Assembly: GCA_013397935.1 (NCBI GenBank)
Contig: VZRN01004407.1
Coordinates: 4,352,829 to 4,416,828 of the forward strand
Direction of reading: 5' to 3'
Origin: Dasyornis broadbenti
Taxonomy: Eukaryota > Chordata > Aves > Passeriformes > Dasyornithidae
Length of the DNA: 64,000 nucleotides
In this document: positions 51,803 through 64,000 of the stretch, one piece after another
Layout: every line of letters starts with the position of its first letter
Numbering within the stretch: position 1 is the first letter of the stretch
Translations under genes and position numbers: made by a program
The notes under the pieces: model-generated
Seen by the model: only the letters and a program-made list of their open reading frames with translations
Told to the model about the DNA's origin: nothing
Databases searched by the model: none

Positions 51803-52630
51803 AATCTGCCTAGACTTGCACTGCTCCTCTATTAACATGTAGAAAAGATCCAGCTATCTTAGAGCTGGGATGCTGGGATTCCTAAGTCAGAAGGAAAGTC
51901 CTGGACACCCAACAGATCAGCAGCGCTTGCGTGTGGCACCCAGTCTCATCTGTGGTTTACTCTGGGAACAATATTCTTATATCTTGAGAAATACCATTCC
52001 ACTCTGCCCCTTCCGTATGTACAATGACCTCTCTTCTCCATGTCATACATGGTCTAATCTTTTTCCCTGAGCATCATCTGCACAGTAATCCTTTTCCTTC
52101 TGTGACACAAGCACAAAACTCCCTTTCCTCCACTGTCACTTGTAGAACAATCCCGTACTTCTAGCAGCATGCAGGCAGAAACCCTTTATCTTTGTGCCAA
52201 ATACAAAATTATCCTCTCTAGCTTTCCTCCAATATAAGTTTGACAATGCAGCCCTTAATTCTGTGAAGAACACACCACAGTCTTTTTATTTCCAATTTAT
52301 CCAAATATAACCTTCACCTGACCAGTGAGCAGTATGAAATACCATAGTGGAAAATGCAAGGTATACAGCCCATTTTTTTTTAATCTGTTAAAAAAACTTC
52401 AACTTTTTCAAATGTTTAAAGAGAGATACAAAAATAAGTAAATGGATATTCTAGTATCTTTGCCATTTCTTTTTTTTCTTTTCCTTTTACTCCCCTCTTG
52501 TTCAATGACAATGAAAAATTACCATGGGGAGGGGAACAGGAGGAAGATAGAAATTTGGATGTGACTCAGAACTTGAACCCAAACTTAGCCTTTTAAATTG
52601 CTCTGGCTTGGGTACTTTACATGTGAACGA

Positions 52631-52675
52631 TTTTTTTTTTTTTTTTTTAGGTTGAAAAATAAACACACACACTCC
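52631..52675 (+). repeat. T18 run followed by short (CA)n
   Basis: Eighteen T residues (52631-52648) are followed by AGGTTGAAAAATAA and a CACACACAC run. On the minus strand this would be an A18 tail. No retroposed body is recognisable on the minus-strand side (to the right), so it is kept as a simple repeat. Confidence 0.8.
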
Positions 52676-52894
52676 CACCCCACCTGCATCAGACCAGTTA
52701 CCACAGCAAATCAGAGTGAGAAGGTAAGAAAACAGTGACCAGGACTGCCAAGTGTCGTCAGTTAAACAAGTAATTTAGCCTGCTTTACTCTGAGCCCTAT
52801 CCACACTCAAAACAGATACCTGTTTCACCAGGATTTTACAGGAGAGCCCTATCAGTAGCTCATCCCCTGGAAAGCTGCAGCAAGACAGGAATCT

Positions 52895-52910
52895 GGGGGG
52901 GTGGGGGGGG
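52895..52910 (+). repeat. G7-T-G8 run
   Basis: Two G runs separated by one T give a strong potential G-quadruplex on the plus strand. It is the only long G-rich run on the plus strand outside the CpG island. Length may be unreliable. Confidence 0.85.
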
Positions 52911-54645
52911 AGGAATCAGCCCCCTCATTCAATAGCCCCTGTACACAGCAGCATTGCATTTAGTGATGGTTTGGGCTTCAAGTAATCCTGTTTATTTTTT
53001 GGGATGCCTATTTCCACCCTGCTGCACAGTGTGCTTTCGAAACAGGGCTCAATCAAATAAATGCTATGTGTGACATTTTGCAGAAACCCCAGTTTAGACC
53101 CATTGTTTCTAAACGGGTTTTGCCTCCTCTTGGAGTGACGTTTGTCTGCCAGGATTGGTTTGGCGCTGCATCTTTGGTTAGCTGCACACAACTTCCTTGT
53201 AACAAGTCTGACTGATAACCTCTAGGTGCTCCCGTGTTTGTGACTTGCTGTGACACCCCCTGTGGCTGGTGCATTTGAGGCGCGAGATTTCCTGCGTTTG
53301 CTCCCAGAGCAGTCTTGGTCAGTGCCTTTAGCTCCTGGCTGGTACAGCCACAAGGGCTGCTGAATGAAATTCAGAGTGGAAAACCACCACTGCCTTTCCT
53401 GAAAAAGATAATAATTACAGTAATTGTATTGCTTTAGCACATTTCTTGCCTGTGTTTATGAACAAATGATGTGAGCCATCGAGAACAGCAGCTTCTTCCC
53501 TTCAAATTTAGTTGTGCTTTGGAATAGCAGGGTAGATAGGAGAAGATTATTTGTTTCCTATGTTTTCTTCTGCATCTTTTCAGTGGGGCATTACACATTC
53601 AGTGCAATTCTTCATCTCTACTGTCAGTTTTACAGCGGTGTTTTCTTTTTCCTCCTCTTCAGTCATGGGCATGCTAATCTTTTACATCATAAGCAGCACA
53701 GTCCCTCCTTTATATGGGCCTCCACCTGCCTGTGCACAGTCCTGAATTATACATTTTAAAGAAAAAATCATCTCACCTACAGAATGTAGAACAATGTAAT
53801 TTTTGCCATTGCTATTTTTATTTCCATTACCACTAAATCCAGTCTGGATTGAATAATTAAGCAGCTATTTGTGTCATGGGTTTCAATGTTGAATGTAACC
53901 CATTAACCCCACAGGAGCAAGGTCTTTGAGTTCTGAATAATTCTGGGACTAAGCTGTGATGAATCAGGGCTGAGATAAGAGCCATGCATCTTAAAAAAAT
54001 TCTGGAGCATGTTCTTGGCACTTGAGGTTTTCTGTGTCTTGCAAGCAGTTTCTGCTCTTCCTTTTTTTTTTCTTCCCTTACTCAACTGACTGTCATGGGA
54101 AATGTAGAAAAGTTCTACATAGAAAAAGTGTTTGTTATAGTTCATTCTATTATTTTCTTTTTTTCCCCTCAGAAATATTTGTATGTAAAGAGCACCTTAC
54201 CATTCTTTGAGGCTCATCTGTTCAAATGGCTTATTCTGTGCTTGAAATTGTCCTAAATCTCACTCTGGTCTCATTTGTTTCCCTCAGATAGAGCCTTATT
54301 AGCTGTAAGTAGTCTTGGACATGCTGATACAGCATGGTTGGGTGAGCACAATCAGCGGCAATATTCCTGGCACCAGTATGAGTGTGCTGGCTTGTCTTTA
54401 CCTAGCAAGCTGTGGGGCCAAACTGGTCTGTAAACTAAAGGTGGGCAGTTCTCTCCTATTACATCAGCTGCTACTGGAAGCAAGTGAATGAATATTTTCT
54501 ACATAACGCAGTCCATTTTAAGATCTGTTCCATAACAGATATGTGGGAGGCAGAATGTCAGCTACACCCATAGATGCACAGCTCTGCAAAATAATGAAAA
54601 AGTTAGCACCTATGGGCATCATACACACCACCCTTCCCAGATGAA

Positions 54646-55412
54646 AATTCATAGAAGCATAGCATATTTGGAAGACATCCACAAGGATCATCAAAGTCCA
54701 TTTCCTGGCCTTGGACAAGATCATCCCCAAGAGTCAGGCCATGTGCCCAAGAGTGTTATCCAAATGCTTCCTGAACTCTGTCAAGCTGGTGCTGTGACCA
54801 CTGCCCTGGGGAGCCTGTGCCAGTGCCCGACCACCCTCTGGATGAAGAACCTTCTCTTGATCTCCAACCTAAACCACCCCTGACACAGCTTCAGGCCATT
54901 CCCTCGGGTCCTGTCACTGTCACCACAAAGCAGAGATCAGTGTCTGCCCCTCCTCTTCCCCTCACGAGGAAGCTGCAGCTGCAAGGAGGTCTCACCTCAG
55001 TCTCCTCCAGGCTGAACAGACCAAGTGACCTCAGCTGCTCCCCATACGGCTTCTCCTCAAGGCCCTTCGCCATCTTTGTTGTCTTCCTTTGGAGTCTTTC
55101 TAACAGCTCAATGTCTCTTTTATATTGTGGCACTCCACGATGCCCCCAGCACTGGAGGTGAGGCTGCCCCAGTGCAGAGCAAAGCAGGACAATCCCCTCC
55201 CTTGCCCACTGGCAATGCTGTCCCTGTTGCCCCCCAGGACACCAAAGGCCCTCCTGAGTGCCAGGGCACTGCTGACCCATATTCAACTAGCCATCAACCA
55301 GACCCACAGGTCTCTTTCCTCAGGGCTTCTCTCCAGCCTGTCATTCCTCAGTCTATAGCAGACACCCAGGGCTGGCCCTGTCCCAGGTACAGAATCCAGC
55401 ACTTATCTTTAA
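54646..55412 (-). mobile_element. CR1 LINE, 5'-truncated 3' fragment
   Basis: Read on the minus strand, this is a typical sauropsid CR1 3' portion: the end of the reverse-transcriptase ORF, a short 3' UTR with the CCAGAGGGTGGTCGGGCACTGG-type and GGAAATGGACTTTGATGATCC-type phrases, and a degenerate tail. On the plus strand the tail reads TCATAGAAGCATAGCATATT, from ATTCTATG-type units. CR1 elements move by target-primed reverse transcription and are nearly always 5'-truncated, as here (~770 bp). The 5' boundary is approximate: similarity fades after the phrase ACAGAATCCAGCACTT near 55389-55404. The tail octamers are decayed, so the insertion is old and immobile. It is the only transposon I can name in the window. 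Confidence 0.93.
54999..55124 (-). pseudogene. CR1 ORF2 (reverse transcriptase) C-terminal remnant
   Basis: On the minus strand about 42 codons match the conserved end of CR1 ORF2: a Tyr-Lys-Arg-Asp-Ile-Glu-Leu-Leu-Glu-Arg helix, then Lys-Met-Ala-Lys-Gly-Leu-Glu, then Leu-Gly-Leu-Phe-Ser-Leu-Glu. In intact elements a Lys/Arg-rich stretch and further residues follow. Here the frame departs after Ser-Leu-Glu-Glu-Thr and runs on into what is normally 3'-terminal sequence, stopping near 54891. The catalytic palm of the polymerase lies further upstream and has been lost with the 5' truncation, so no enzyme can be made. Confidence 0.88.
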
Positions 55413-58119
55413 TCTGGTCTACTGCATAAAAACAGCCATATGACTATTTTGCCCCATAATTTCTGTGTCAGCCCCAATCACTTCTAACCAGACTATTGCT
55501 TTCTGAGAGATGACCAGCTCTGATTTAAAGACTGACTGATGGAGAACTTTCCCACATTTGTGATCAATTACAAAGTTTAGGTAATTGACTGCTTGCTGTT
55601 CTCATGGCTGCAAAGCCACGAGTATTGGCATAAATCTCATTTGTAGTCAGCAATGTGAAAAGGGCTTCTCACACATGAGTAAGGGTGGTGAGAGCAAGCC
55701 CTGTGCTGGGCCTGTTGATTCAGGAAATGCAGACTGTCAGGTTCAGAGGAAGGGCTCAGCCTGGGATCATTGCTGCTCAGGACTGACACCACCACTTCAT
55801 CTGCTGCTCTGCAGCATTGGAAACTTTTGTTCTTACTGATTCAGCTCCCCTTTCTCTGTTTGAGACCACAAACTACTTCTCAGATTTAGAACTGCTTACC
55901 TACTCGGTCTTCTGGAGAGAAGATGAAAATAAAGAAATAAATAAATGAGAAGAATGCATTAGGTGTAACATCTCTTTCTATCAATGCTAGCCATGTCACA
56001 AGACAGACTACCAGACAAAGAGCTAAATCCTGAACTGTGGGGAAGCAGAACTTCAAGTATGTAGATATTTTTTCTGTACTCTAAGAAAGCATATACAAAC
56101 TGAGAAAAATAAGTATAGTATTAAAAGAAAATATTATGAGAAAATTCATGAGTATATTCAGATATCTCAAAGTATATCCTCAGTCCATATATCAAATTGA
56201 ACAAACAAAACTAGATATAATCCATTAACATTAGTAAGGCTGTGTAAACTGGGAGTAATCACCATCCAATGATTGGTTGTGAGACATATTCCAGAATATA
56301 GTACATTACTAGTGAGCTTTGATTTTATCACAGGAACGTAATAACTGCTAGGGACAAAATACTAAAGAGGGACAAAGCAAGAAAATGAAACCACTCTTTT
56401 TTGGGTTGCAGAGAATCTTAAGTTTTCTTCTAGTAAGTTAACACTTTGCAGAACAGCATAGAACTAGAGCCTGATGATGGCTGCAGGATGCAGGATTGAG
56501 GGCTGACTAAGGCCCTCAAATGTGAGCCTTTGACGGCAAAATGTGTGAGCATTTGCAGGGGAAGAACCTTTGTTTCTTGGAGAAATTTTGGCATTACAGA
56601 ATACAGAGATAAGTTGCCTGCGATACGTAACATGAAATAGATGAGGATGCTAGTGAGATCCAGTAGTGGTTTAGACGTTTTTGCAGTATCCAGAAGTATC
56701 CTTTTCCCTTTGTCTTCCTCTCTCTTCTTCACTATCTCATTTTCCCTCCCTGAGGACAAAACAATAATTTAATTCTGATTAATATACAGAAAGTCTCCTA
56801 CAATTGAAATGGTTAACTTACAATGAAATACTTTATGAGCCATGGCTTTGGCTTAACTGAATGGCTTCTGTGCATCTTCTGTGCTTTATGGACCTGTAGG
56901 AACATAAGGCCTCACCATTTAAGCAGGACCTGTAGCTGGTGCTGGAGATTGAAGGGGCTTCCTGAGGTAAGACACTGACCTGTGAAAGACCATTTTCTTG
57001 GGAAAACTGCACTGGTGAGAAACCTAGGAGAAAACATAACCAGAGCAGAAACCAGCGTGCACATCTGTGAGCTGCCTCCAGCTCCTCATAAACAAGAGCT
57101 GTAACCACATTGCCAAAGACTGAAAGAGCCCTAAGAGAAACCTCTTGTTTTATTTGTGCAGGAAACCTCATTCCCACTTTGACCACAGAAATAGCAGGAG
57201 TGGAGAAGGTCTGATGCCAACAAGCCCTGCCCCTGGCATCCCAACCCACCCACTTGCTAGGGAGGCTTTCAGTGGGCTTCAGCCACCCATGGGGGCTCAA
57301 TAATTGAATCAAACCACTACAGAAATAAACTGCTGGTATATGCAACCCAGGGTGCTTGTGGTCAATGCTGAGATGACCAAACTTTATGTACCTGTACGTG
57401 GCTTGCAGGCTGTGTCACTCTCAGTGGCTTGCGTGCCTGGGGTGAGCCCCTTGCTGTCTTTTGCCATGTCAGGAGCCAGCTCGTTCCCTGAAGCTGTGGA
57501 AGCACATGCTGATGCCTGAGAAGGACCATGCTTCAGCCTTGGGTGGTGAAGGCAGGTGTCACACTGCCACCTCTGCTGCTGCCACTGCCATCATGCCCAA
57601 GGACGTGGTGCCAGGGGTGTTTCACTAAGCAGGGATGTTGCTGAAGCAGGTCGGGATGGAGGGGCAATAAGCTGTGCCTTCACATATGGAAATGCCACGT
57701 GTTTCTGAAGGGCTGGAGGCTGCTGCTGAGATCCCTGGTGTTGTACATCACCTGCCACAGTGACAGGTTCTTATCCAGCCAGGTAGATGTGTGTTTCTCA
57801 AGGAGAAAGTTACAGTCTGGGGAGGCGCTCTGTGGGCTCAGTGTGCATAGGAAACAGCAAACACAAGAAGGCTTTGGTGTTGGAGAGGAACACGGCACAG
57901 TTGCATGAGTCAGTCTGGTATCAGAGTATTAGAGAATAAATTGCACTACCCCCAACCTTAAGGACTGCAGATAATGCGCAGCAATGAAGTTTTATCTCTG
58001 CTCAAGTACATATTTTTTATGCAGCTAAAGCTATGTCGCAGATGTTCTTCACTAGAATAGATTTTGCCTTTGCTAATCCTGTATTAATCTGCTGGTAAAA
58101 CTAGAGCTGCGTGATTACC

Positions 58120-58300
58120 ACTGGGCTCCTTGCAGAGAGGAGCCCCTGGTCACGGAGGGCACGGCTCCTGTGCCTCTCCCTCGGCGGAGCTGCAGCTGGG
58201 GTTCAGACTTCTTGTGCCGGGGAGCACCCACACAGCCCCCGTTCCTGTTCCCAGTGCGGTGCTCTGCCAGGAGAGGGAGCTAGGACTCTGGGATTCAGGG
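58120..58300. promoter_or_regulatory. Small CpG-dense patch
   Basis: At least seven CpGs occur in about 150 bases (about 58150-58260), against almost none in the surrounding kilobases, with raised GC content. It is too short for a standard CpG island. It could be an unmethylated enhancer or alternative promoter, a GC-biased gene-conversion spot, or chance. Open frames on both strands across it are compositional. Confidence 0.3.
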
Positions 58301-61300
58301 GCCTTTGATGTTTTCTGTTCACAAATCATGAAGGTGTTACGGCTGTCCAACACTAACGTAGGCTTTGCTGTGTGGCTGGGTGGATGTTCAGGGGGCTCTT
58401 GATTTTCTGTGGAGGCCACCAACTGCAGAGGGGTTTGGTTCCTGCCAGAACTCAGAGGACTCTGATGCTCTGAACTGTGTTTTGAGGCTCTCAGTCCTTT
58501 TTTCTGACTACTTCACCAGATGAGCTCCAATGGGTATTTGGACTTGATGAAAACGAGGTGTAGCCTACAGGTTCTGGAATCACGCAGTAGGTTCAAAGCC
58601 ACTGCTGGAGTGGAGAGGGCAACCAATGGGTGCATAGAAAGGCAAGCAAAAGCTGGGAGGAGGGAAAAATTTTGGTTAAGGTTACCATGTGGCAAACAGA
58701 TGTTGGAAAACATTTCTTTTAACCTAAAAACACATCAGCCTTCTTCCGCCTGCAGTATATGTGTTTCATTTTGGACAAGTAACTGGCAGCTGGAGAAAGT
58801 TATAAGAAAATGCTCTGTCTATATCACAGCACTTGCAACAGCAGCAAAATTACCTATTTCCTATTCTGCCCAAGCTTTCTGTCTCCTTTCTTAGATATTG
58901 TTGGCCTCAAGTCAAATTTTGCTTAAGTTATGTATCAGAAAGGGAATAAGTGGAGCTCCAACCTTGTTTAAAGAGTAGAAAAGGGAGTTTAAACAAAGCT
59001 GGCAGAGATACTGACACAACTATTATCTAGGTTCTGGATGTGGTTGGGCCTGCTGGTAAGAAAACAGGAACTAAGTGAGAAAACAACTCTTAAAATGTGA
59101 AAACCAGCCAATTCTACAGGGCTCCACTCTGTGTTCAAAAGTCTGTAAGTACTGATAAAAGAGGACACGTGATGTGAAAGTGCTATGTCATTATCACAAG
59201 CCCTTTCATTATTATAATTTCAGTTTTCTCTGAGTGATGAAGCCTGGCAAGGGAAGGGAAATAACCCCATTTCTTCCTTGACTAACAAAATGTGGTCACT
59301 GACCAATTTGCCCTCTTTGCCCTCAAGGCAGGGGATAGTGAGCTATGCTTCCCTCATATCTCCTACCTGATTTGAAAGCAAGAACAGAATAATTTGTTTG
59401 TGACAATTTTGGAGGTTAGAAGAAGAGCTTCTCAGACAGAGCTGTGCTCTATTAGCCAGGAAGGGGCCAAGCTAGAGAAAATATTGTTGAATAATAGCAC
59501 AGTGTGAGCAGACACTGGAAACAGTTAAAAAAAAGGGAGGCTCCTTCCTAAGAAACGCATTTTACTGGCTCTGTATGAGTCAGAGAAATCCCGTGATCTG
59601 TTGCCCTCATTGTAGATTACCCTATGGCCCAAGGGGTCAGCTTTGGCTGCTGGTGGCTGGGGGGCACCAGCAGGCACTGCAGAGCACTGGAAAAGAAGCT
59701 GCTCCTAGAAGTGTGGCCAGTGGCCGTCAGGTTGGTGTGATGGCTACCAAGAGGTGTTGGTAGCCAGGCCCCCAGGTTTATGGCTCTAAGCATTTCTGTC
59801 TTCACAAAGGGCTCTAACTGATAAGGATGAATGGTGTGGAGTTGTGCATGCAAGAGCTGTGGTTGTGACTTCCTATCTCTGTACCAGCCAACAAGTTATT
59901 ATAAAAATAAATACCTCAGTGGCAGCAGCAGCATCCCCAAGGGCCTATTTACTTCCACTGGCATGAACTAATTCCTGCAGAGGAGCTCAAGCCAAATCCT
60001 GCAGAGACCAGCAGGAATCTCTCCAGGCTCTTGCAAAGGCAGTTCCACACTGGAGAAAATGTTGGTGCTTGGTCATATTTATTGCCATGTCAGTTAAAAC
60101 ATGTTGTCAGTTAACACCTTCCCTAACACAACATATATTTTCTAAAGCTGAAGGAAAGTGAGCTTTTTTACCTCCTTTTATTCTTCAAGTAGTTATTCTG
60201 ATTTATTTCTGAAATTGCGCAACACACTAAATGCTGGTTCATGAAGTGGCCAGGGATCAATTATTACCTTTTCATGTGCAAACTGATCTTAAGGCATCTA
60301 TCAATCTCTTATAGTCCTATCTACAGAAGACATGTTCAATCTCAGAAATCTGAAAACATATAAGAGAAGCTAAGGCAGGGTGACATTCACTTTCCTTGGC
60401 TTGCTCTCTAGATATTTGATGGGTGAGTTTATTATCCGTAGGAACAATGAACAAGCCAATACACCCTTTTCAAGGTTTACAGGTGCCTTAATGTAACTTG
60501 CTCATTTAATTTGGATCTATATACCTCATGAGAAGGGCAGAAGATTTTCATTTTCAAGGCCTTATTTAGCCATAAAGTGTGTATCATGTTAGCTAAGAGC
60601 AGATCTATGAATTTCATTTTATTTGGTGACAGGAGAAATAGCGATATATGTATCACCCTTTCAGTAATTGCTATTAGAAGGCACCTGTTTCATGAAGAAA
60701 CAGTGTATTCCATGCCATAACATCTTTCATGAAATAAAATGCAGGGCATTTGTAGCATAAATATATGAAAAGCATCAGTGCGCTCTTACTTGAAGAGTGT
60801 GGGGAAAATACAAGCCCCTTTTGTGGCTGGATCTGGTCACCTGAAAAATTAGGATGGATTTTGCTGGCTCCAACAAAGTCAGTAGGAGATTTTCTATGGC
60901 CTCAATGGGGCCAAAAATTCTCCTAGATTTTGTACTATTACAGATATTGTACAATTTAGCCACCAAGGTCATTAAAATGCTATAATCCCTTGTGTGATAC
61001 ATGATGGGGTAAAAGCATTTACAAAGGTATCGCTTTCTAAACTGGTGTAATTATAGTAGTAATTCCCAAAGAAGTATTGCAAATGCATTTCCAGTTCCAC
61101 TTTCTCTGTTTTTTGTCAGTGTTCATTACAGTAGTGATATGCTTGTGTCTAAATCTTGTTGATGTCCTTCCAGAGGGCACTAAAAACCCTAAAGTAAGTA
61201 AAGAAAAATTTAGTTGGTGATTCTGACTGGCTGCAGAATTGCTGCCTTTTGAGCCCTGTCCCTCAACTCATATTCTATAATGTTTGCTCTTATACTTACA

Positions 61301-61365
61301 CAGACTACTCGCTCTTTGTTTATATTCATTCACTTACAATTTGTCTAACTTAAAGAGAATTAGGG

Positions 61366-61385
61366 AAAAAAAAAAAGAAAAAAAA
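61366..61385 (+). repeat. A-rich run (A11-G-A8)
   Basis: This is a simple A-rich tract. No retroposed body or polyadenylation signal directly to its left is recognised. Confidence 0.8.
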
Positions 61386-62316
61386 GATTGAAATCCTCCT
61401 CACACTAAATGTGGAGGTTTTGGGTCTAACAAGCCTGAGACAGCTGTCAACACTGAGCTGTATTTTCAGTCCTTGGGAAGTTTGCAGCTGGGGCAAAGCT
61501 GCCCTGCGGGGCAGTGGGGGCTGCTTTTGGTCTCTTTTGGCAGTGAGGGCTGTAGTGACAGTGTGTGGTGCTCAGGCACCAAATCTCAGAGCACAGGGTC
61601 TGCCCCTCCTGGCAATGCCCAGAACAGGGTCCTGGTTCTCAACGTTATCAAAGAAACATATTGAGTCGTGAGCCCTCCTTTTCTGGTTTTAATAAAGGAA
61701 TGGACATAAGAGTCTGAATTATGGCACAAAAAGATTCAAACTGAAATAAACACTGAAGTCTTGCAAGGGGTGAGAAAAGGGCGTGACTGGTTCCTGATAG
61801 TAGTCTCTTAACAGCAATGAAAATCAGCTAGAGGTAAATAACATTAAATGTTGTCTTTATGACAAATGAGAAACCTGATCCATATTCCTCAATGGCTCGA
61901 GATGGCCCACAGAGGTGTTGGAGGCTCTGGTATTTTGTTTTTCCCAGGGTTTGAAATTAGCCTCACATGTTCTGTACATGAGTGATACATGTATTTCCAT
62001 ATCTAGATGTGCGTTTCTCTTTGCTTCATAAAGCCACCTCCTTTCCACTGCTCAACTAAGCTCTCAGATGTTATTTGAATAGAGAAGTGCTGTTCTTTAT
62101 GATGAAAATCAGGAGTAAGTCCAGGATATTTATTCTTTTCCTTTGAGTGTGTCAGTCCTTTGACTAATGCTGACAGGATTTCTGTTTCTGTTGAGTTGCT
62201 AGCTTCTTCACGGGTGCTACCAAACACATACATCAGTTTGGAAGATGATTTCTTACAACTGCCTGGCAAATTGCAGTGACACTGTCAAGTCATTTCTCAT
62301 ATGCTTTTATCAGACA

Positions 62317-62402
62317 GATACCAGACTAAAGACTAAATGAACAATACCTACTTTGATCTGATACAAGATTAAAGATCAAATGAACAATACTTACTTGGCC
62401 TA
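62317..62402 (+). repeat. Two-copy tandem duplication, 43-bp unit
   Basis: Copy one starts at GATACCAGACTAAAG (62317) and copy two at GATACAAGATTAAAG (62360). The two align without gaps over about 38 bases and share AAATGAACAATAC exactly, followed by C/TTACTT. They differ at several scattered positions, so the duplication is old. No function is suggested. Confidence 0.85.
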
Positions 62403-64000
62403 GATTTGAAATGGTCACTGGGTTCACTGTGATTTTATATCTCCTCATTAGCCCCTGGAGGTATACAGTCACCAATAGAAAACATTGCAGTAAGGAGCTT
62501 GGTGTCTTCTAAGCTAGGAGGAAACCTGCAAATAATAACATTTTGATTAAATACACACCCTGAAAGCTGGAAGTATCTGAAATAGATTACCAGGTTAGAC
62601 TTTCAGAAACCATGCAGTTCAGTGTTTCTTAAGAATGAAAAGCATACAGCATTTATATCTCATGATTTCATACACTCTTTTATAGTAAATAAAGCCAGGA
62701 ATTTCTATTTTTTCTTTAACAAGAATTTTGTTGATTTTTGTACATTTGTATAGTACACAGAGTATTAAATCCATGTTTACAGCTTTGTTGAAAATTAAGA
62801 CACAGAGAGGTGAGTGGATATAACATTGAGCTGGGTTTCAAAGAGCTCTAGATTCACCATGCTCTAGAATAGATCACAATAACATGGCTGGGAAAGACCC
62901 AGTTATTCCACAGGTTTTGGATTCAATTATGGGTTTTTTTTACTTTTTGAGATCTGGCTGGCAGTGCCAAGAAGTCACCACATTCTAGGCCAGGATCTCC
63001 CATATTTACCCAGCAGGTGTTGCAGCCCTTGGTGAATGTGACAGCCTGGACCAAATGGCCCCGTAGGTGGGCAGTGCACAAATCAATCCCTTTAACTTGG
63101 ATCAGAGGGCTGCACTATGTTTTACTGATATAAAAGGGATCAAATTTCCCAGCTGGTGGCTTTGGTTGCTATAATAACAATTCTACTAAAATTAGTGCCT
63201 GAGACATTAAATCAGTTTTTCATGATAAATAGCTTGATCAGTTCTATGAGAAGGACAGAAAACATGATAGGACATATAATCTACTGGGACAGCAGGAACT
63301 CCCTGTGATTACTCATTTATCTACATGGGAAACAAGAAAGCAAGAAAATGTAGTGCTTCAAGCATTTCATTGTACAGAAAAATTCTCTCAACACAGTAAT
63401 CAAAAGGTTTATAACAGGGAGAAGCAGTGCCTACTCTGCAGTGACAGCTTCATGTTTATTTATTCTAGAAAGACTAAGAAGGAGATACTGAAGTAAAGAC
63501 AGGATAATTTTATTCCCAGATCAAATAAAGGAACACAGAGTGTGTTCTCAACAAAGTGATTACTTTAGGGGGAACTAATACAGTGAATGTTATTAAATTA
63601 AACAACTTTTTTAATAGGGCATCTCACATTAAGGATTTTAGTGTAAGTAATATTTCTGTCAGGCAAAGTGATGCAAGACAAAATAGCTTTTATAGAGGTA
63701 TTCCTTAATGAAGATATTCTTGTAAAAATGTATTCTATCTAGTGTACTTCCTCTGCAGAAAATTATCACTTTGCTTAACAGCTCTGAGAAACACGGATGT
63801 CAGGAGCAAAGATGACTTTTCTCCTTTCACTAGCTGCCTAAAATCTTTGATTTTATATTAGCTTTTAGGTCCTAGTATACATAAAGCTGAGGTAAGTATC
63901 TGCTCAGCACAGATAGCTGGGAGAAATCCTCAGCTCGGTAGGAGCTGTCTTCAGTGCAAATCCCAACAACTTGCATGTCTGCCCTACCATCATGTGGGAA

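Larger units (their letters stand above)
46970..54640. other. Noncoding stretch with enhancer-like block and simple repeats
   Basis: No gene is recognised. It contains a 14-bp AT palindrome at 47512-47525, an enhancer-like block (48180-48660), a weak exon candidate (49048-49267), a CpG-rich NRF1-like site (51176-51187), an AAC repeat (51788-51802), a T18 run (52631-52648) with a short CA repeat after it, and a G7-T-G8 run (52895-52910). Open frames at 49611-49883, 50253-50552 and 50748-50936 have no motif. Confidence 0.6.
55420..64000. other. Noncoding stretch, no gene recognised
   Basis: No exon, RNA gene or transposon can be named. The window's longest open frame is here (57345-56833 on the minus strand, 170 codons), but it has mixed, Ser/Cys/Trp-rich composition, no family signature and no supporting splice sites. 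A small CpG-dense patch lies at 58120-58300, an A11-G-A8 run at 61366-61385 and a 43-bp tandem duplication at 62317-62402. Two overlapping minus-strand frames (62269-62003 and 62048-61857) are charged but unrecognised. A strong donor-like CTGAG/GTAAGT phrase at 63887-63897 has no convincing exon before it. Confidence 0.6.

Noticed and set aside
52631..52648. T18 run as the tail of a minus-strand retrocopy
   Set aside because: The sequence to the right is a CA repeat and unrecognised DNA with no retrocopy body.
56833..57345. Longest open frame in the window (170 codons, minus strand) as a gene
   Set aside because: No recognisable domain, Ser/Cys/Trp-rich chance-like composition, no acceptor or promoter support. 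An open frame of this size is expected once or so by chance in 64 kb read in six frames.
61857..62269. Two overlapping charged minus-strand frames as one frameshifted gene
   Set aside because: Neither peptide is recognised, the frames overlap for only about 46 bases, and nothing shows a real frameshift.
1..64000. CRISPR arrays, operons, phage or prokaryotic systems
   Set aside because: The base composition, CpG depletion, CR1 element and absence of tightly packed genes show vertebrate nuclear DNA. No regularly spaced repeats were seen.

Overview
The window looks like nuclear DNA of a bird, or at least a sauropsid. The strongest evidence is one 5'-truncated CR1 LINE at about 54646-55412 (minus strand). 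It has the usual CR1 tail and a recognisable end of the reverse-transcriptase ORF, and it is the only transposable element I can identify with confidence in 64 kb. Such low repeat density, AT-rich CpG-depleted sequence with small GC-richer patches, and no dense SINE or L1 content all fit an avian genome. I cannot name the species or the locus.

No protein-coding gene can be assigned. Open frames are short (the longest is 170 codons), scattered over both strands, often overlapping in opposite frames, and usually rich in Cys, Ser and Trp as chance translations are. Bases 1-340 are the edge of a CpG island, very likely the promoter or first-exon region of a gene that lies mostly outside the window or starts here. 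The remaining ~63.6 kb is therefore either a long first intron of that gene or intergenic sequence. I cannot tell which.

Layout: CpG island (1-340); AT-rich noncoding DNA with short inverted repeats (341-13430); a GC-richer patch ending in a compound CCNT microsatellite (13430-13895); noncoding DNA with C17 and A21 runs (13900-28650); a poly-C assembly break with two Ns (28654-28695); a GC-richer segment (29990-31130); long noncoding stretches with three blocks that resemble conserved noncoding elements (about 38040-38610, 46640-46960 and 48180-48660); simple repeats (44023-44118 and 51788-52910); the CR1 copy (54646-55412); a small CpG-dense patch (58120-58300); and a 43-bp tandem duplication (62317-62402).

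Four short open segments have a more protein-like composition or an adjacent splice-site-like sequence: 5666-5784 (+), 20267-20425 (+), 27298-27516 (-) and 49048-49267 (+). They are reported as weak exon candidates, with the 27298-27516 segment the most worth testing. I did not find a new genetic system here. The main points for follow-up are the exon candidates, the enhancer-like blocks, the likely local assembly duplication, and the isolated hairpins and palindromes.
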